Below, one piece after another: positions 1-4,938 of a stretch of 10,915 bases of DNA. The stretch is from Bacteroidota bacterium. Lineage in GTDB: Bacteria > Bacteroidota > Ignavibacteria > Ignavibacteriales > Ignavibacteriaceae. How positions within the stretch are numbered: position 1 is the stretch's first letter; every line of letters begins with the position of its first letter. Below the pieces are notes generated by a model. It saw nothing but the letters and a program-made list of their open reading frames with translations, was not told the DNA's origin and did not search any database. Where the stretch lies: assembly GCA_021793635.1 (NCBI GenBank), contig JAJYSI010000063.1:1-10915 (forward strand). Reading direction: 5' to 3'. The translations under genes and the position numbers were made by a program.

Positions 1-53
1 GTACAGTTGCTCGATATGCAACGAAAGAGGGTATAATTTTGTATGAACGATGA
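1..53 (+). CDS. 3' end of MNT-type nucleotidyltransferase (partial)
   Basis: Only the last 16 codons are present; the gene runs in from the left. Reading from base 3 gives TVARYATKEGIILYER and a TGA at 51-53. This matches the usual C-terminal tail of minimal nucleotidyltransferases (MNT), which often end in a phrase like A-x-x-E-G-x-x-L-Y-E. The catalytic GSxxxG and DxD motifs would lie outside the window, so activity cannot be judged. The stop overlaps the start of the following HEPN gene by 11 bases. MNT antitoxins and HEPN toxins are established partners in which the MNT protein can modify HEPN by AMP transfer. The overlapping arrangement and the partner are the main support. Confidence 0.7.
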   Translation, partial: TVARYATKEGIILYER

Positions 54-417
54 ACGAAAAGAACTTGAAGAACAAGTCTTCAAATGGGTAGAGATTGCGG
101 AAGAAGATTTAATTTTAGCCAACCACGCTTTTACTTTAAGTTCAAATATCCCTTACAGATTAATTTGTTATCATGCACAGCAATGTGCAGAAAAATATCT
201 TAAGGCTTTTCTTGTTAGTAGATTGATTGATTTTCCATACACTCACGTCATTGATGATCTAACAAAATTATGTCCGGCAGAATTTTATTTAATGAATACT
301 TTAGCTTCAACTTTTAAGCTTACAAACTATGCAGTTGCTAAAAGATATCCAGGAGGATATAAAAAAGTTACTAAAGATGATATGATGCTGTTGAAGCAGT
401 TAAACTTGCAGAAGTAA
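43..417 (+). CDS. HEPN-domain protein, C-terminus frameshifted
   Basis: A HEPN (PF05168-like) helical protein, the likely toxin or RNase partner of the MNT gene it overlaps. The signature is YHAQQCAEKYLKAFL at residues 43-57, followed by the usual tail with RYP at 101-103. An R39-x4-H44 spacing is present, but I cannot say that it is the catalytic RX4-6H motif. The open frame gives 124 residues, of which the last 11 (from base 382) do not look like HEPN. The expected amphipathic last helix is encoded one frame away at 384-482. Removing two bases around 382-383, inside the repetitive string gatgatatgatg, would restore about 145 residues. So the annotated protein is probably a truncated, possibly inactive toxin, unless the shift is a sequencing error or programmed. 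The start is fixed by the overlap with MNT; GAGG at 27-30 is the only candidate ribosome site. Confidence 0.8.
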   Translation: MNDERKELEEQVFKWVEIAEEDLILANHAFTLSSNIPYRLICYHAQQCAEKYLKAFLVSRLIDFPYTHVIDDLTKLCPAEFYLMNTLASTFKLTNYAVAKRYPGGYKKVTKDDMMLLKQLNLQK

Positions 418-482
418 CAAAGCAAGTTATATCTGAGATTTTGGAAAAGGATGGATTCCATTTTTATGAACGTGATAAGTAG
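384..482 (+). pseudogene. Detached C-terminal segment of the HEPN gene
   Basis: Read from base 384 this gives DAVEAVKLAEVTKQVISEIL and then a short tail ending YERDK before TAG at 480-482. This is the helix that normally closes HEPN proteins of this family (alternating Ala/Glu/Leu, A-x-x-L-A-E-x). It joins in sense to KVTKDD at the end of the intact frame, so an indel near 382-383 has split the gene. The restored stop codon lies inside the first copy of the 36-bp dif-like repeat. Confidence 0.65.
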
Positions 483-514
483 ATTGATTTCTCATAATGT
501 ATATTATAGGAAAC
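479..514. repeat. 36-bp direct repeat with dif-like Xer site, left copy
   Basis: Identical to 1526-1561 over 36 bases. The 28-base core (487-514) has the 11-6-11 layout of dif: arm atttctcataa (487-497), centre tgtata (498-503), arm ttataggaaac (504-514). The reverse complement of the first arm, TTATGAGAAAT, matches 9 of 11 bases of the E. coli XerD arm TTATGTTAAAT. By hand alignment from memory of the published sites, the core matches B. subtilis dif at 21/28 (reverse complement) and E. coli dif at 20/28. It also holds the stop codon of the frame-restored HEPN gene and lies 20 bases upstream of the DUF6922-like start. Confidence 0.75.
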
Positions 515-534
515 CTAATTAATAAGAGATAAAT

Positions 535-819
535 ATGAACCAAATACCAAAATACATACAGCATCTTTTTTGGGACATTAATGTAGAAACGTTTGATCCA
601 CTCGAATACCCGGAATATACGATCAGCCGCGTGCTCGAGTTCGGTGATGAAGAGGCTGCAATCTGGATAAAAGGGCTATTCCTTGAATCCGAGATTAAGA
701 AAGTCATCAGGTCGGATAAAAGACTTTCTCCCAAATCAGCAAACTTCTGGGCAATCATATTCGGTATCCCAATAGGCGAAATTTCCGCTTTAAAAAATAA
801 CGGAAGAAATACTATATGA
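535..819 (+). CDS. DUF6922-like protein, probable antitoxin
   Basis: A 94-residue cytosolic protein. It resembles the small DUF6922 proteins that precede AbiEii-like nucleotidyltransferases in Bacteroidota; features of that group seen here are an early FWD (residues 12-14), the run PLEYPEYTISRVLEFGD and a C-terminal helical SANFWA segment. Its stop overlaps the next start as ATGA (816-819), so the two are translationally coupled. By position and size it should be the antitoxin or regulator, although I see no clear DNA-binding motif. A weak AAGAGA (523-528) precedes the ATG. The dif-like repeat lies directly upstream and also contains the dyad ATAAT-gtat-ATTAT, so a second role as an operator cannot be excluded. 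G+C is higher than in the flanking genes. The family name rests on remembered similarity. Confidence 0.65.
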   Translation: MNQIPKYIQHLFWDINVETFDPLEYPEYTISRVLEFGDEEAAIWIKGLFLESEIKKVIRSDKRLSPKSANFWAIIFGIPIGEISALKNNGRNTI

Positions 820-1466
820 ATACCAAAAAGTTCACATGGCATAAAGAAATTCTTCCTACCGCTTCGGATCAAGTTCTGGATGATCTGAATCGAACGCTGA
901 CACTCTCACAGTTTTTTCTTGCCGGAGGAACCGGACTGGCACTCATGCTTGGTCATCGTCTTTCACGCGATTTCGATTTTTTCAGCCCTGATTTATTCAA
1001 TGAAGAAGTGCTGATCCAAAAAATGCAAGGATTGAGTGATCTTACCATTGCTGCAAAGAGCGAGCACACGCTTCATCTTAACCTGAAAGAAATCAAGGTA
1101 AGTTTCCTTGGCTATAACTACCCGCTTCTTTTTCAGACAAAGAAGTACCAATCGGAAACCGGCACAACCATAGAGGTTGCTGATGAGAGAGATATCGCCT
1201 GTATGAAGATTAGTGCGATCAGCAGCCGCGGCACAAAAAGAGATTTTGTTGACTTGTATATGGTTGCACAACTGTATAAACTTTCTGAACTATTCATGTT
1301 GTTTAAACAGAAATTTTCCCTTACTCCATACAATAATGTCTATATTCTTAAATCACTCACCTATTTCGTTGATGCCGAATTAGAACCCATGCCGAATATG
1401 TTGGTTTCACTTTCATGGGATACGGTTAAACGATTCTTTGTTTCCGAAGTTCCTAAATTATTGTAG
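816..1466 (+). CDS. AbiEii/AbiGii-type nucleotidyltransferase, probable toxin
   Basis: A 216-residue protein of the AbiEii/AbiGii nucleotidyltransferase family (PF08843-like), the toxin side of type IV-like systems, whose studied members transfer nucleotides onto tRNA ends or other RNA. The fold signature is at residues 33-57: FFLAGGTGLAL (GG-T at 37-39), then RDFDFF with the metal-binding pair D52 and D54. The second conserved block is at 129-148: K131 in CMKISA, then SRGTKRDFVDLY with R138, K141, D143 and D146. All expected catalytic positions are therefore present and the length is ordinary, so the enzyme looks active. It starts within the stop of the DUF6922-like gene. The right dif-like repeat begins 59 bases after its stop. 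In between, AAGCG and CGCTT around 1484-1517 could form a weak hairpin. Confidence 0.85.
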   Translation: MNTKKFTWHKEILPTASDQVLDDLNRTLTLSQFFLAGGTGLALMLGHRLSRDFDFFSPDLFNEEVLIQKMQGLSDLTIAAKSEHTLHLNLKEIKVSFLGYNYPLLFQTKKYQSETGTTIEVADERDIACMKISAISSRGTKRDFVDLYMVAQLYKLSELFMLFKQKFSLTPYNNVYILKSLTYFVDAELEPMPNMLVSLSWDTVKRFFVSEVPKLL

Positions 1467-1525
1467 CTCTATCTAATTTTGAAAAAAGCGTCGATTGAGA
1501 AATATATATGGCGCTTCTTCATTTC

Positions 1526-1561
1526 GTAGATTGATTTCTCATAATGTATATTATAGGAAAC
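1526..1561. repeat. 36-bp direct repeat with dif-like Xer site, right copy
   Basis: Perfect copy of 479-514 in the same orientation; core arms at 1534-1544 and 1551-1561 around centre 1545-1550. Identity stops exactly at the outer edge of one Xer arm (c1561; the next bases differ between copies), as expected if strand exchange defined the boundary. The left extension gtagattg is also shared. Confidence 0.75.
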
Positions 1562-1662
1562 TGTAAAGAATAAAGAAATTATGAGTAGCTAAATTTATCA
1601 ACTTCTTATATTTTGTTTTATTGTAACAATTTAACCTATCACAAAAATCATGAGAAAATAGC

Positions 1663-1769
1663 TATTGGGCAACTCTAAAAACTTCAATACTAATCCGTGT
1701 TAATCCGCTAAATCCGTGTCATCCGTGTTCTATTCTTTATAAAAGATTAGTTTTTAGAAGTGCCCTATA
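1663..1769. repeat. Small element with 21-bp terminal inverted repeats and internal ATCCGTGT repeats
   Basis: The ends 1663-1683 and 1749-1769 are inverted repeats with three mismatches (strong cores GGGCA/TGCCC and TCTAAAAACT/AGTTTTTAGA). Between them, 1692-1730 holds four degenerate tandem copies of AATCCGTGT-like units (AATCCGTGT, AATCCGCT, AATCCGTGT, ATCCGTGT). The whole is about 107 bases, non-coding, and could fold into one hairpin. It looks like a MITE or a repetitive extragenic element. No target-site duplication was identified. Confidence 0.65.
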
Positions 1770-1942
1770 TATATTTAACAGTCTTTTAAACTCAGATCAA
1801 AAAATGAGCTTGTTTCAGATTTATAAATTAGAAAATATCGCAAGCGGACAAGTAAAAATATATCAAAAAATAAATTCGAATGCAGGATAGTAAAAAGTGC
1901 TAAACGGAAAATTAATTTGTTAATTTTTGAGGAAGTCTGTAT

Positions 1943-1962
1943 ATTTCGTCTACTATCGAAAT
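1943..1962. promoter_or_regulatory. Candidate ArsR operator
   Basis: Perfect dyad ATTTCG (1943-1948), 8-base spacer, CGAAAT (1957-1962), ending 6 bases before the arsR ATG. Autoregulated arsR genes usually carry such a dyad in the promoter. The right half, extended to TATCGAAATGA (1954-1964), recurs inverted at 2341-2351 downstream of arsR, which supports a specific site. Confidence 0.5.
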
Positions 1963-1968
1963 GACATT

Positions 1969-2325
1969 ATGGATACATCAATAAAAGATAATACAAAATT
2001 ATTCAAAGCACTTTCAGATCCAAACCGGCTAAGAATACTGAAGATGCTGCAAAGTAAATCATTATGTGTTTGTGAAATAACCGCCGTACTGAATTTAGCG
2101 ACATCAACAGTTTCAAAACATCTCAGCATACTGCGCGATACCGGTTTTATTATCGAGGAAAAGGATGGCAAATGGGTCAACTATATGATCAATCCGAAGC
2201 CTTCTGACCCAAGAATATCATCCGTTCTTTCAACGCTCGATTTTTGGATTTCGAATGATAGTCTGATAATTTCCGATAAGCAAAAAATTCAAAAGGTAGA
2301 TAGAAACGAAGTATGCGGCAGATAA
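1969..2325 (+). CDS. arsR: ArsR-family arsenite-responsive repressor
   Basis: A 118-residue winged-helix repressor of the ArsR/SmtB family. ALSDPNRLRIL (residues 14-24) is the family's opening helix. LCVCEI at 32-37 is the metalloid-sensing motif, with C33 and C35, as in classic ArsR proteins. STVSKHLSILRDTGFI (46-61) is the recognition helix and turn, and EEKDGKWVNYMI (63-74) the wing. A third cysteine, C116, near the C-terminus might complete a three-thiolate As(III) site; this is inference. The start is ATG 1969: the frame is open back to a TTG at 1927, but the added residues are not family-like and would overlay the operator dyad. The GAGGAAG around 1929-1935 is too far upstream to serve this start. 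It heads the arsenic genes and presumably represses them until arsenite binds. Confidence 0.9.
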   Translation: MDTSIKDNTKLFKALSDPNRLRILKMLQSKSLCVCEITAVLNLATSTVSKHLSILRDTGFIIEEKDGKWVNYMINPKPSDPRISSVLSTLDFWISNDSLIISDKQKIQKVDRNEVCGR

Positions 2326-2337
2326 TATATTTTTTGT

Positions 2338-2352
2338 TTATCATTTCGATAA
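2338..2352. promoter_or_regulatory. Second ArsR-like site before the resistance genes
   Basis: Dyad TTATC-atttc-GATAA, 13 bases after the arsR stop. TCATTTCGATA (2341-2351) is the exact reverse complement of 1954-1964 in the candidate arsR operator. It may let ArsR control an internal promoter for the downstream genes. Weaker than the upstream dyad because only one ATTTCGAT half is present. Confidence 0.35.
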
Positions 2353-2395
2353 TTGGCAAAATAAAAAGAAGCTGAATAGGAAATTAAGAAAGGCG

Positions 2396-2485
2396 ACACA
2401 GAGTTACACAGAGGAATCACAGAGTTTCACAGAGGAATTTTAAGACACTGTGAGACTCAGTGCGCACTCTGAGATACTCTGTGTA
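2396..2485. repeat. CACAGAG hairpin repeat, copy 1
   Basis: The left arm carries four CACAGAG heptamers separated by 3, 4 and 3 bases (2397-2434). The right arm (about 2446-2484) is an imperfect reverse complement built of ACTCAGTG/CTCTGAG/CTCTGTG units. The loop centre is AATTTTAAG. It lies between arsR and the thioredoxin-like gene and would form a long imperfect hairpin in RNA or single-stranded DNA. Copies 2 and 3 are at 4339-4420 and 4836-4910. Confidence 0.8.
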
Positions 2486-2526
2486 AGAAATTAGTTACAC
2501 AAGTTTAAAAAGTAAAGGAAGATAAA

Positions 2527-2784
2527 ATGTTAAATATTAAAGTTCTTGGTTCAGGTTGCACAAATTGTTTGAATTTAGAAAATCTTTGCAGAGAGGTAAC
2601 ATCTGAAAACCGGATTGATGCAGTAATAGAAAAAGTAACCGATTTAAGAGAAATAATGAGCTACGGAATTTTGAGCACACCGGGGTTAGTGTTGAATGGT
2701 AAAGTAGTATCGAGTGGAAAACTGCCCACTAAAACTACACTTACCCACTGGATGATGGATGCAATTGCACAAGAAAATAATTAG
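2527..2784 (+). CDS. Small thioredoxin-like CxxC protein
   Basis: An 85-residue thioredoxin-fold protein of the TM0996/MTH895 glutaredoxin-like group (Thioredoxin_3-like). It starts with beta strand MLNIKVLGSG, then the redox pair C11-TN-C14 and helix, and later STPGLVLNGKVV with the cis-proline at P52 and the NG turn. There is no signal peptide, so it acts in the cytosol. AAGGAAG at 2515-2521 is a good ribosome site for this ATG. Only 8 bases separate it from arsC. Since this ArsC class recovers through thioredoxin, a dedicated reductant is a sensible role, but it could also be a thiol-based arsenite carrier; neither is shown. CTNC differs from the CPxC of common thioredoxins. Confidence 0.85.
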   Translation: MLNIKVLGSGCTNCLNLENLCREVTSENRIDAVIEKVTDLREIMSYGILSTPGLVLNGKVVSSGKLPTKTTLTHWMMDAIAQENN

Positions 2785-2792
2785 GAGATTGA

Positions 2793-3245
2793 ATGGACAA
2801 GCAAAGAGTATTATTTGTATGTATTCATAACAGCGCCCGCAGCCAAATGGCGGAATCCTATTTGAATTTATTCGGCGGCGGAAAATTTGAAGCCGAAAGC
2901 GCCGGACTTGAGCCAGGGAAGTTAAATCCTCTCGCAGTAGAGGTAATGAAAGAAGTCGGGATTGATATTTCAAGTAATAAAACAAAAGATGTGTTTGAAT
3001 TTTTTAAGAGTGGGAAGATGTTCAGCTATGTTATTACGGTGTGCGATGAAGCTTCGGCTGAACGCTGTCCGATTTTCCCGGGTGTGTGCAAAAGAATTCA
3101 TTGGAGCTTTCCAGATCCTTCGGCAATTGAAGGTAGCCGGGAAGAAAAATTAAACGGCACGCGAATCATTCGTGACCGGATTAAAGAGAAAATTAAAAAA
3201 TGGCTTGCCGAATTAGACGATGAAATAATTTTGAATGGAGAATAG
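2793..3245 (+). CDS. arsC: Arsenate reductase, LMW-phosphatase type, thioredoxin-coupled
   Basis: Reduces arsenate to arsenite in the cytosol so that Acr3 can export it. The 150-residue protein has the LMW tyrosine-phosphatase P-loop C10-IHNSA-R16-S. It carries the two further cysteines of the thioredoxin-coupled class: C84 in VTVCDE and C92 in ERCPIFPG, eight apart (seven in S. aureus ArsC, C82/C89). The DP general-acid motif is at D108-P109 (SFPDPSA). C99 is additional. AGGAG at 2783-2787 sits well before the ATG. The stop is followed after 4 bases by the preferred acr3 start, so the genes are coupled. Many Bacteroidota relatives share the VCDEA variant. Confidence in the reaction is high; the electron donor, perhaps the gene just upstream, is inferred. 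Confidence 0.93.
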   Translation: MDKQRVLFVCIHNSARSQMAESYLNLFGGGKFEAESAGLEPGKLNPLAVEVMKEVGIDISSNKTKDVFEFFKSGKMFSYVITVCDEASAERCPIFPGVCKRIHWSFPDPSAIEGSREEKLNGTRIIRDRIKEKIKKWLAELDDEIILNGE

Positions 3246-3249
3246 CGGG

Positions 3250-4332
3250 ATGAGCACGATTACTAATAGACTATCATTTCTAGATAGATTTTTAACTCTA
3301 TGGATTTTTCTGGCAATGTTCGTTGGTGTATTCTCCGGTTATCTTTTTCCGGGAATAGTAAATTTCTGGAATTCATTTCAGTCGGGCACAACAAATATTC
3401 CCATAGCAATTGGATTAATCTTGATGATGTATCCGCCGCTTGCAAAAGTAAAGTATGAAGAACTTGGAGATGTTTTTAAAAATGTAAGGATACTTTCTCT
3501 TTCATTAATTCAAAATTGGATAATCGGACCGGTGGTGATGTTTGTTCTTGCGATAATTTTCTTGCAAGGCTACCCGGAATACATGGCTGGCTTGATTATG
3601 ATTGGTCTTGCGCGCTGCATTGCAATGGTTATTGTCTGGAACGAACTTGCTAAAGGCGATACAGAATACGCTGCCGGATTAGTCGCGTTCAACTCAATAT
3701 TTCAAGTGCTGTTTTTCTCAATCTATGCTTATGTGTTCTTAACAATTCTTCCATCAGCATTGGGACTAAAAACTTTTAAAGTAGATATTACAATCGGACA
3801 AATAGCGGAAAGTGTTTTTATTTATCTCGGCATTCCATTCATAGCCGGAATCATTACAAGATTTTCATTAATTAAGTTGAAAAATAAAGAATGGTATCAG
3901 ACCAAGTTCATCCCGAAGATTAGCCCAATTACATTGATTGCTCTGTTGTTTACTATCATAGTAATGTTCTCACTAAAAGGTGAATACATAGTAAAAATTC
4001 CGCTTGATGTTGTTCGAATTGCTATACCGCTCATTTTCTATTTCATCATTATGTTTTTTGTTTCGTTTTATCTTGGAAGAAAAGTTGGTGCGGATTATTC
4101 CAAAACAGCTACGCTTTCGTTTACGGCGGCAAGCAACAACTTTGAGCTTGCAATAGCAGTTGCGGTGGCTGTATTCGGTATTAATTCCGGGGAAGCATTT
4201 GCAGCAGTTATCGGACCTTTAGTTGAAGTACCGGTTTTAATAAGTCTTGTAAACGTGGCGTTGTGGTTTCAGAAAAAATATTTCAAAGCAGTTGATGAAG
4301 GCACAGTTAAAGCTCCTAATGTTTGTCCATAA
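3250..4332 (+). CDS. acr3: Acr3-family arsenite efflux permease
   Basis: An inner-membrane exporter of arsenite (BART superfamily), 360 residues with about ten membrane segments. Family hallmarks are [19 protein letters not shown] with the essential membrane cysteine (C123) and, near the end, [20 protein letters not shown] with the conserved glutamate E299. Both residues are required for transport in studied Acr3 proteins. I start it at ATG 3250, with GGAG at 3237-3240 at a proper distance. An in-frame ATG at 3235 lies inside arsC and would add five residues. It works directly with ArsC upstream. The gene ends just before a CACAGAG hairpin repeat (4339-4420) that might weaken read-through into the next genes. 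Nothing looks damaged. Confidence 0.95.
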   Translation: MSTITNRLSFLDRFLTLWIFLAMFVGVFSGYLFPGIVNFWNSFQSGTTNIPIAIGLILMMYPPLAKVKYEELGDVFKNVRILSLSLIQNWIIGPVVMFVLAIIFLQGYPEYMAGLIMIGLARCIAMVIVWNELAKGDTEYAAGLVAFNSIFQVLFFSIYAYVFLTILPSALGLKTFKVDITIGQIAESVFIYLGIPFIAGIITRFSLIKLKNKEWYQTKFIPKISPITLIALLFTIIVMFSLKGEYIVKIPLDVVRIAIPLIFYFIIMFFVSFYLGRKVGADYSKTATLSFTAASNNFELAIAVAVAVFGINSGEAFAAVIGPLVEVPVLISLVNVALWFQKKYFKAVDEGTVKAPNVCP

Positions 4333-4338
4333 AAATTG

Positions 4339-4420
4339 GTTACACTGAGTTTCACTGAGGAAGCACAGAGTAACACAGAGAAATTTTAAAACTCAGCGTG
4401 AACTCTGAGTTACTATATGT
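4339..4420. repeat. CACAGAG hairpin repeat, copy 2
   Basis: The left arm reads CACTGAG-TTT-CACTGAG, then CACAGAG-TAA-CACAGAG; the centre is AAATTTTAAAA; the right arm has ACTCAGCG, CTCTGAG and a decayed ACTATATG. It starts 7 bases after the acr3 stop. Same architecture and loop as copy 1. Confidence 0.8.
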
Positions 4421-4449
4421 AAAAGATTTCAAAAAATAGTGAGGGAAAA

Positions 4450-4830
4450 ATGAGTGAGTACTTTTATTCTGAATTAACGAGGGAAATTATCGCCGCTGCT
4501 ATGGAAGTTCATTCGCATCTTGGACCAGGAATGCTTGAATCCGCTTATGAAGAGTGCTTGTCATTTGAATTGGAAAACAGAGGAATAAAAGTAAATAGAC
4601 AAGCTCCTATACCGGTAGTTTATAAAGATATTAAACTTGAATACGGATATCGAGCAGATATTATTGCTGATGGAAAAGTCATTCTCGAATTAAAATCTGT
4701 CGAAGCAATTAACGATGTCCACGAGGCTCAAGTGCTTACTTATTTAAAGTTTTCGAAGTGTAAAGTGGGTTTATTAATTAACTTTAATGTTAAGTCGTTA
4801 AAGGATGGAATACGGAGATTTGTTTTATAA
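4450..4830 (+). CDS. GxxExxY family protein, PD-(D/E)xK nuclease-like
   Basis: A 126-residue protein of the GxxExxY family, named for G27-ML-E30-SA-Y33. A likely nuclease core follows: Y67-RAD70 in GYRADII, then ILE80-L-K82 in VILELKS, the D...ExK pattern of PD-(D/E)xK enzymes. The later EAQVLTYLKF and GLLINFNV segments are also typical. Catalytic positions look intact, and GAGGGA precedes the ATG. The biological role of this widespread, often multicopy family is not established. It has no known link to arsenic, and two CACAGAG repeats bracket it exactly (copies 2 and 3). It therefore looks like an insertion into the arsenic operon, or the cargo of a repeat-bounded unit, rather than a resistance gene. 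It is presumably co-transcribed with its neighbours. Confidence 0.9.
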   Translation: MSEYFYSELTREIIAAAMEVHSHLGPGMLESAYEECLSFELENRGIKVNRQAPIPVVYKDIKLEYGYRADIIADGKVILELKSVEAINDVHEAQVLTYLKFSKCKVGLLINFNVKSLKDGIRRFVL

Positions 4831-4835
4831 ACATA

Positions 4836-4910
4836 GTGTCACAGAGTTACACTGAAAAATATTTTAAACTCAGTGAAACTCAGTGTGTACTCTGAGTAAC
4901 TCTGTGTAAC
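4836..4910. repeat. CACAGAG hairpin repeat, copy 3
   Basis: The left arm is CACAGAG-TTA-CACTGA; the centre is AATATTTTAA; the right arm is ACTCAGTG-AAA-CTCAGTG-TGTA-CTCTGAG-TAA-CTCTGTG. It starts just after the GxxExxY stop. The arms are unequal, with two left heptamers and four right ones, so units have been lost or gained. Confidence 0.8.
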
Positions 4911-4938
4911 AAAAAGATATAACTATGTATACTGAAAA

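Larger units (their letters stand above)
479..1561. mobile_element. Putative Xer/dif-type cassette carrying a toxin-antitoxin pair
   Basis: Two genes (535-1466) lie between two perfect 36-bp direct repeats, each containing a dif-like core, and no recombinase gene lies inside. The repeat period is 1047 bases, which would be the size of an excised circle. By hand count G+C is 55% at 601-660 and 53% at 901-960, against 32% at 121-180 in the HEPN gene, consistent with a foreign origin. Known parallels are elements that exploit host XerCD (CTX phage and other IMEX) and the pdif modules of Acinetobacter plasmids, which also often carry toxin-antitoxin genes. Mobility is inferred, not shown. Confidence 0.55.
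1562..1968. other. Intergenic region between the TA cassette and arsR
   Basis: About 400 bases without a convincing gene. It holds the inverted-repeat element at 1663-1769 and, just before arsR, the dyad at 1943-1962. The only open frame, 28 codons at 1804-1890, has no recognisable features. The remainder is AT-rich and presumably contains the arsR promoter; I could not fix its -35 and -10 elements. Confidence 0.6.

Noticed and set aside
479..514. The 36-bp repeat as an integron attC site or a phage/tRNA attachment site
   Set aside because: No GTTRRRY/RYYYAAC boxes or folded attC arms are seen, no integrase lies in the window, and there is no tRNA sequence. The dif layout fits better.
519..872. 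Minus-strand open frame opposite the DUF6922-like gene, and similar ones opposite 993-1333, 5093-5422 and 2686-2985
   Set aside because: They lie opposite well-supported genes, have no protein-family character and no start signals; they are mirror frames.
1804..1890. 28-codon open frame before arsR
   Set aside because: No ribosome site, no recognisable motif, and AT-rich composition like the surrounding non-coding sequence.
1927..1968. TTG start extending ArsR by 14 residues
   Set aside because: The extra residues are not family-like and the extension would cover the operator dyad; ATG 1969 gives the normal length.
2396..2485. CACAGAG repeats as a CRISPR array
   Set aside because: Units are 7 bases with 3-4 base spacers inside one hairpin; there are no unique spacers of 25-40 bases and no cas genes.
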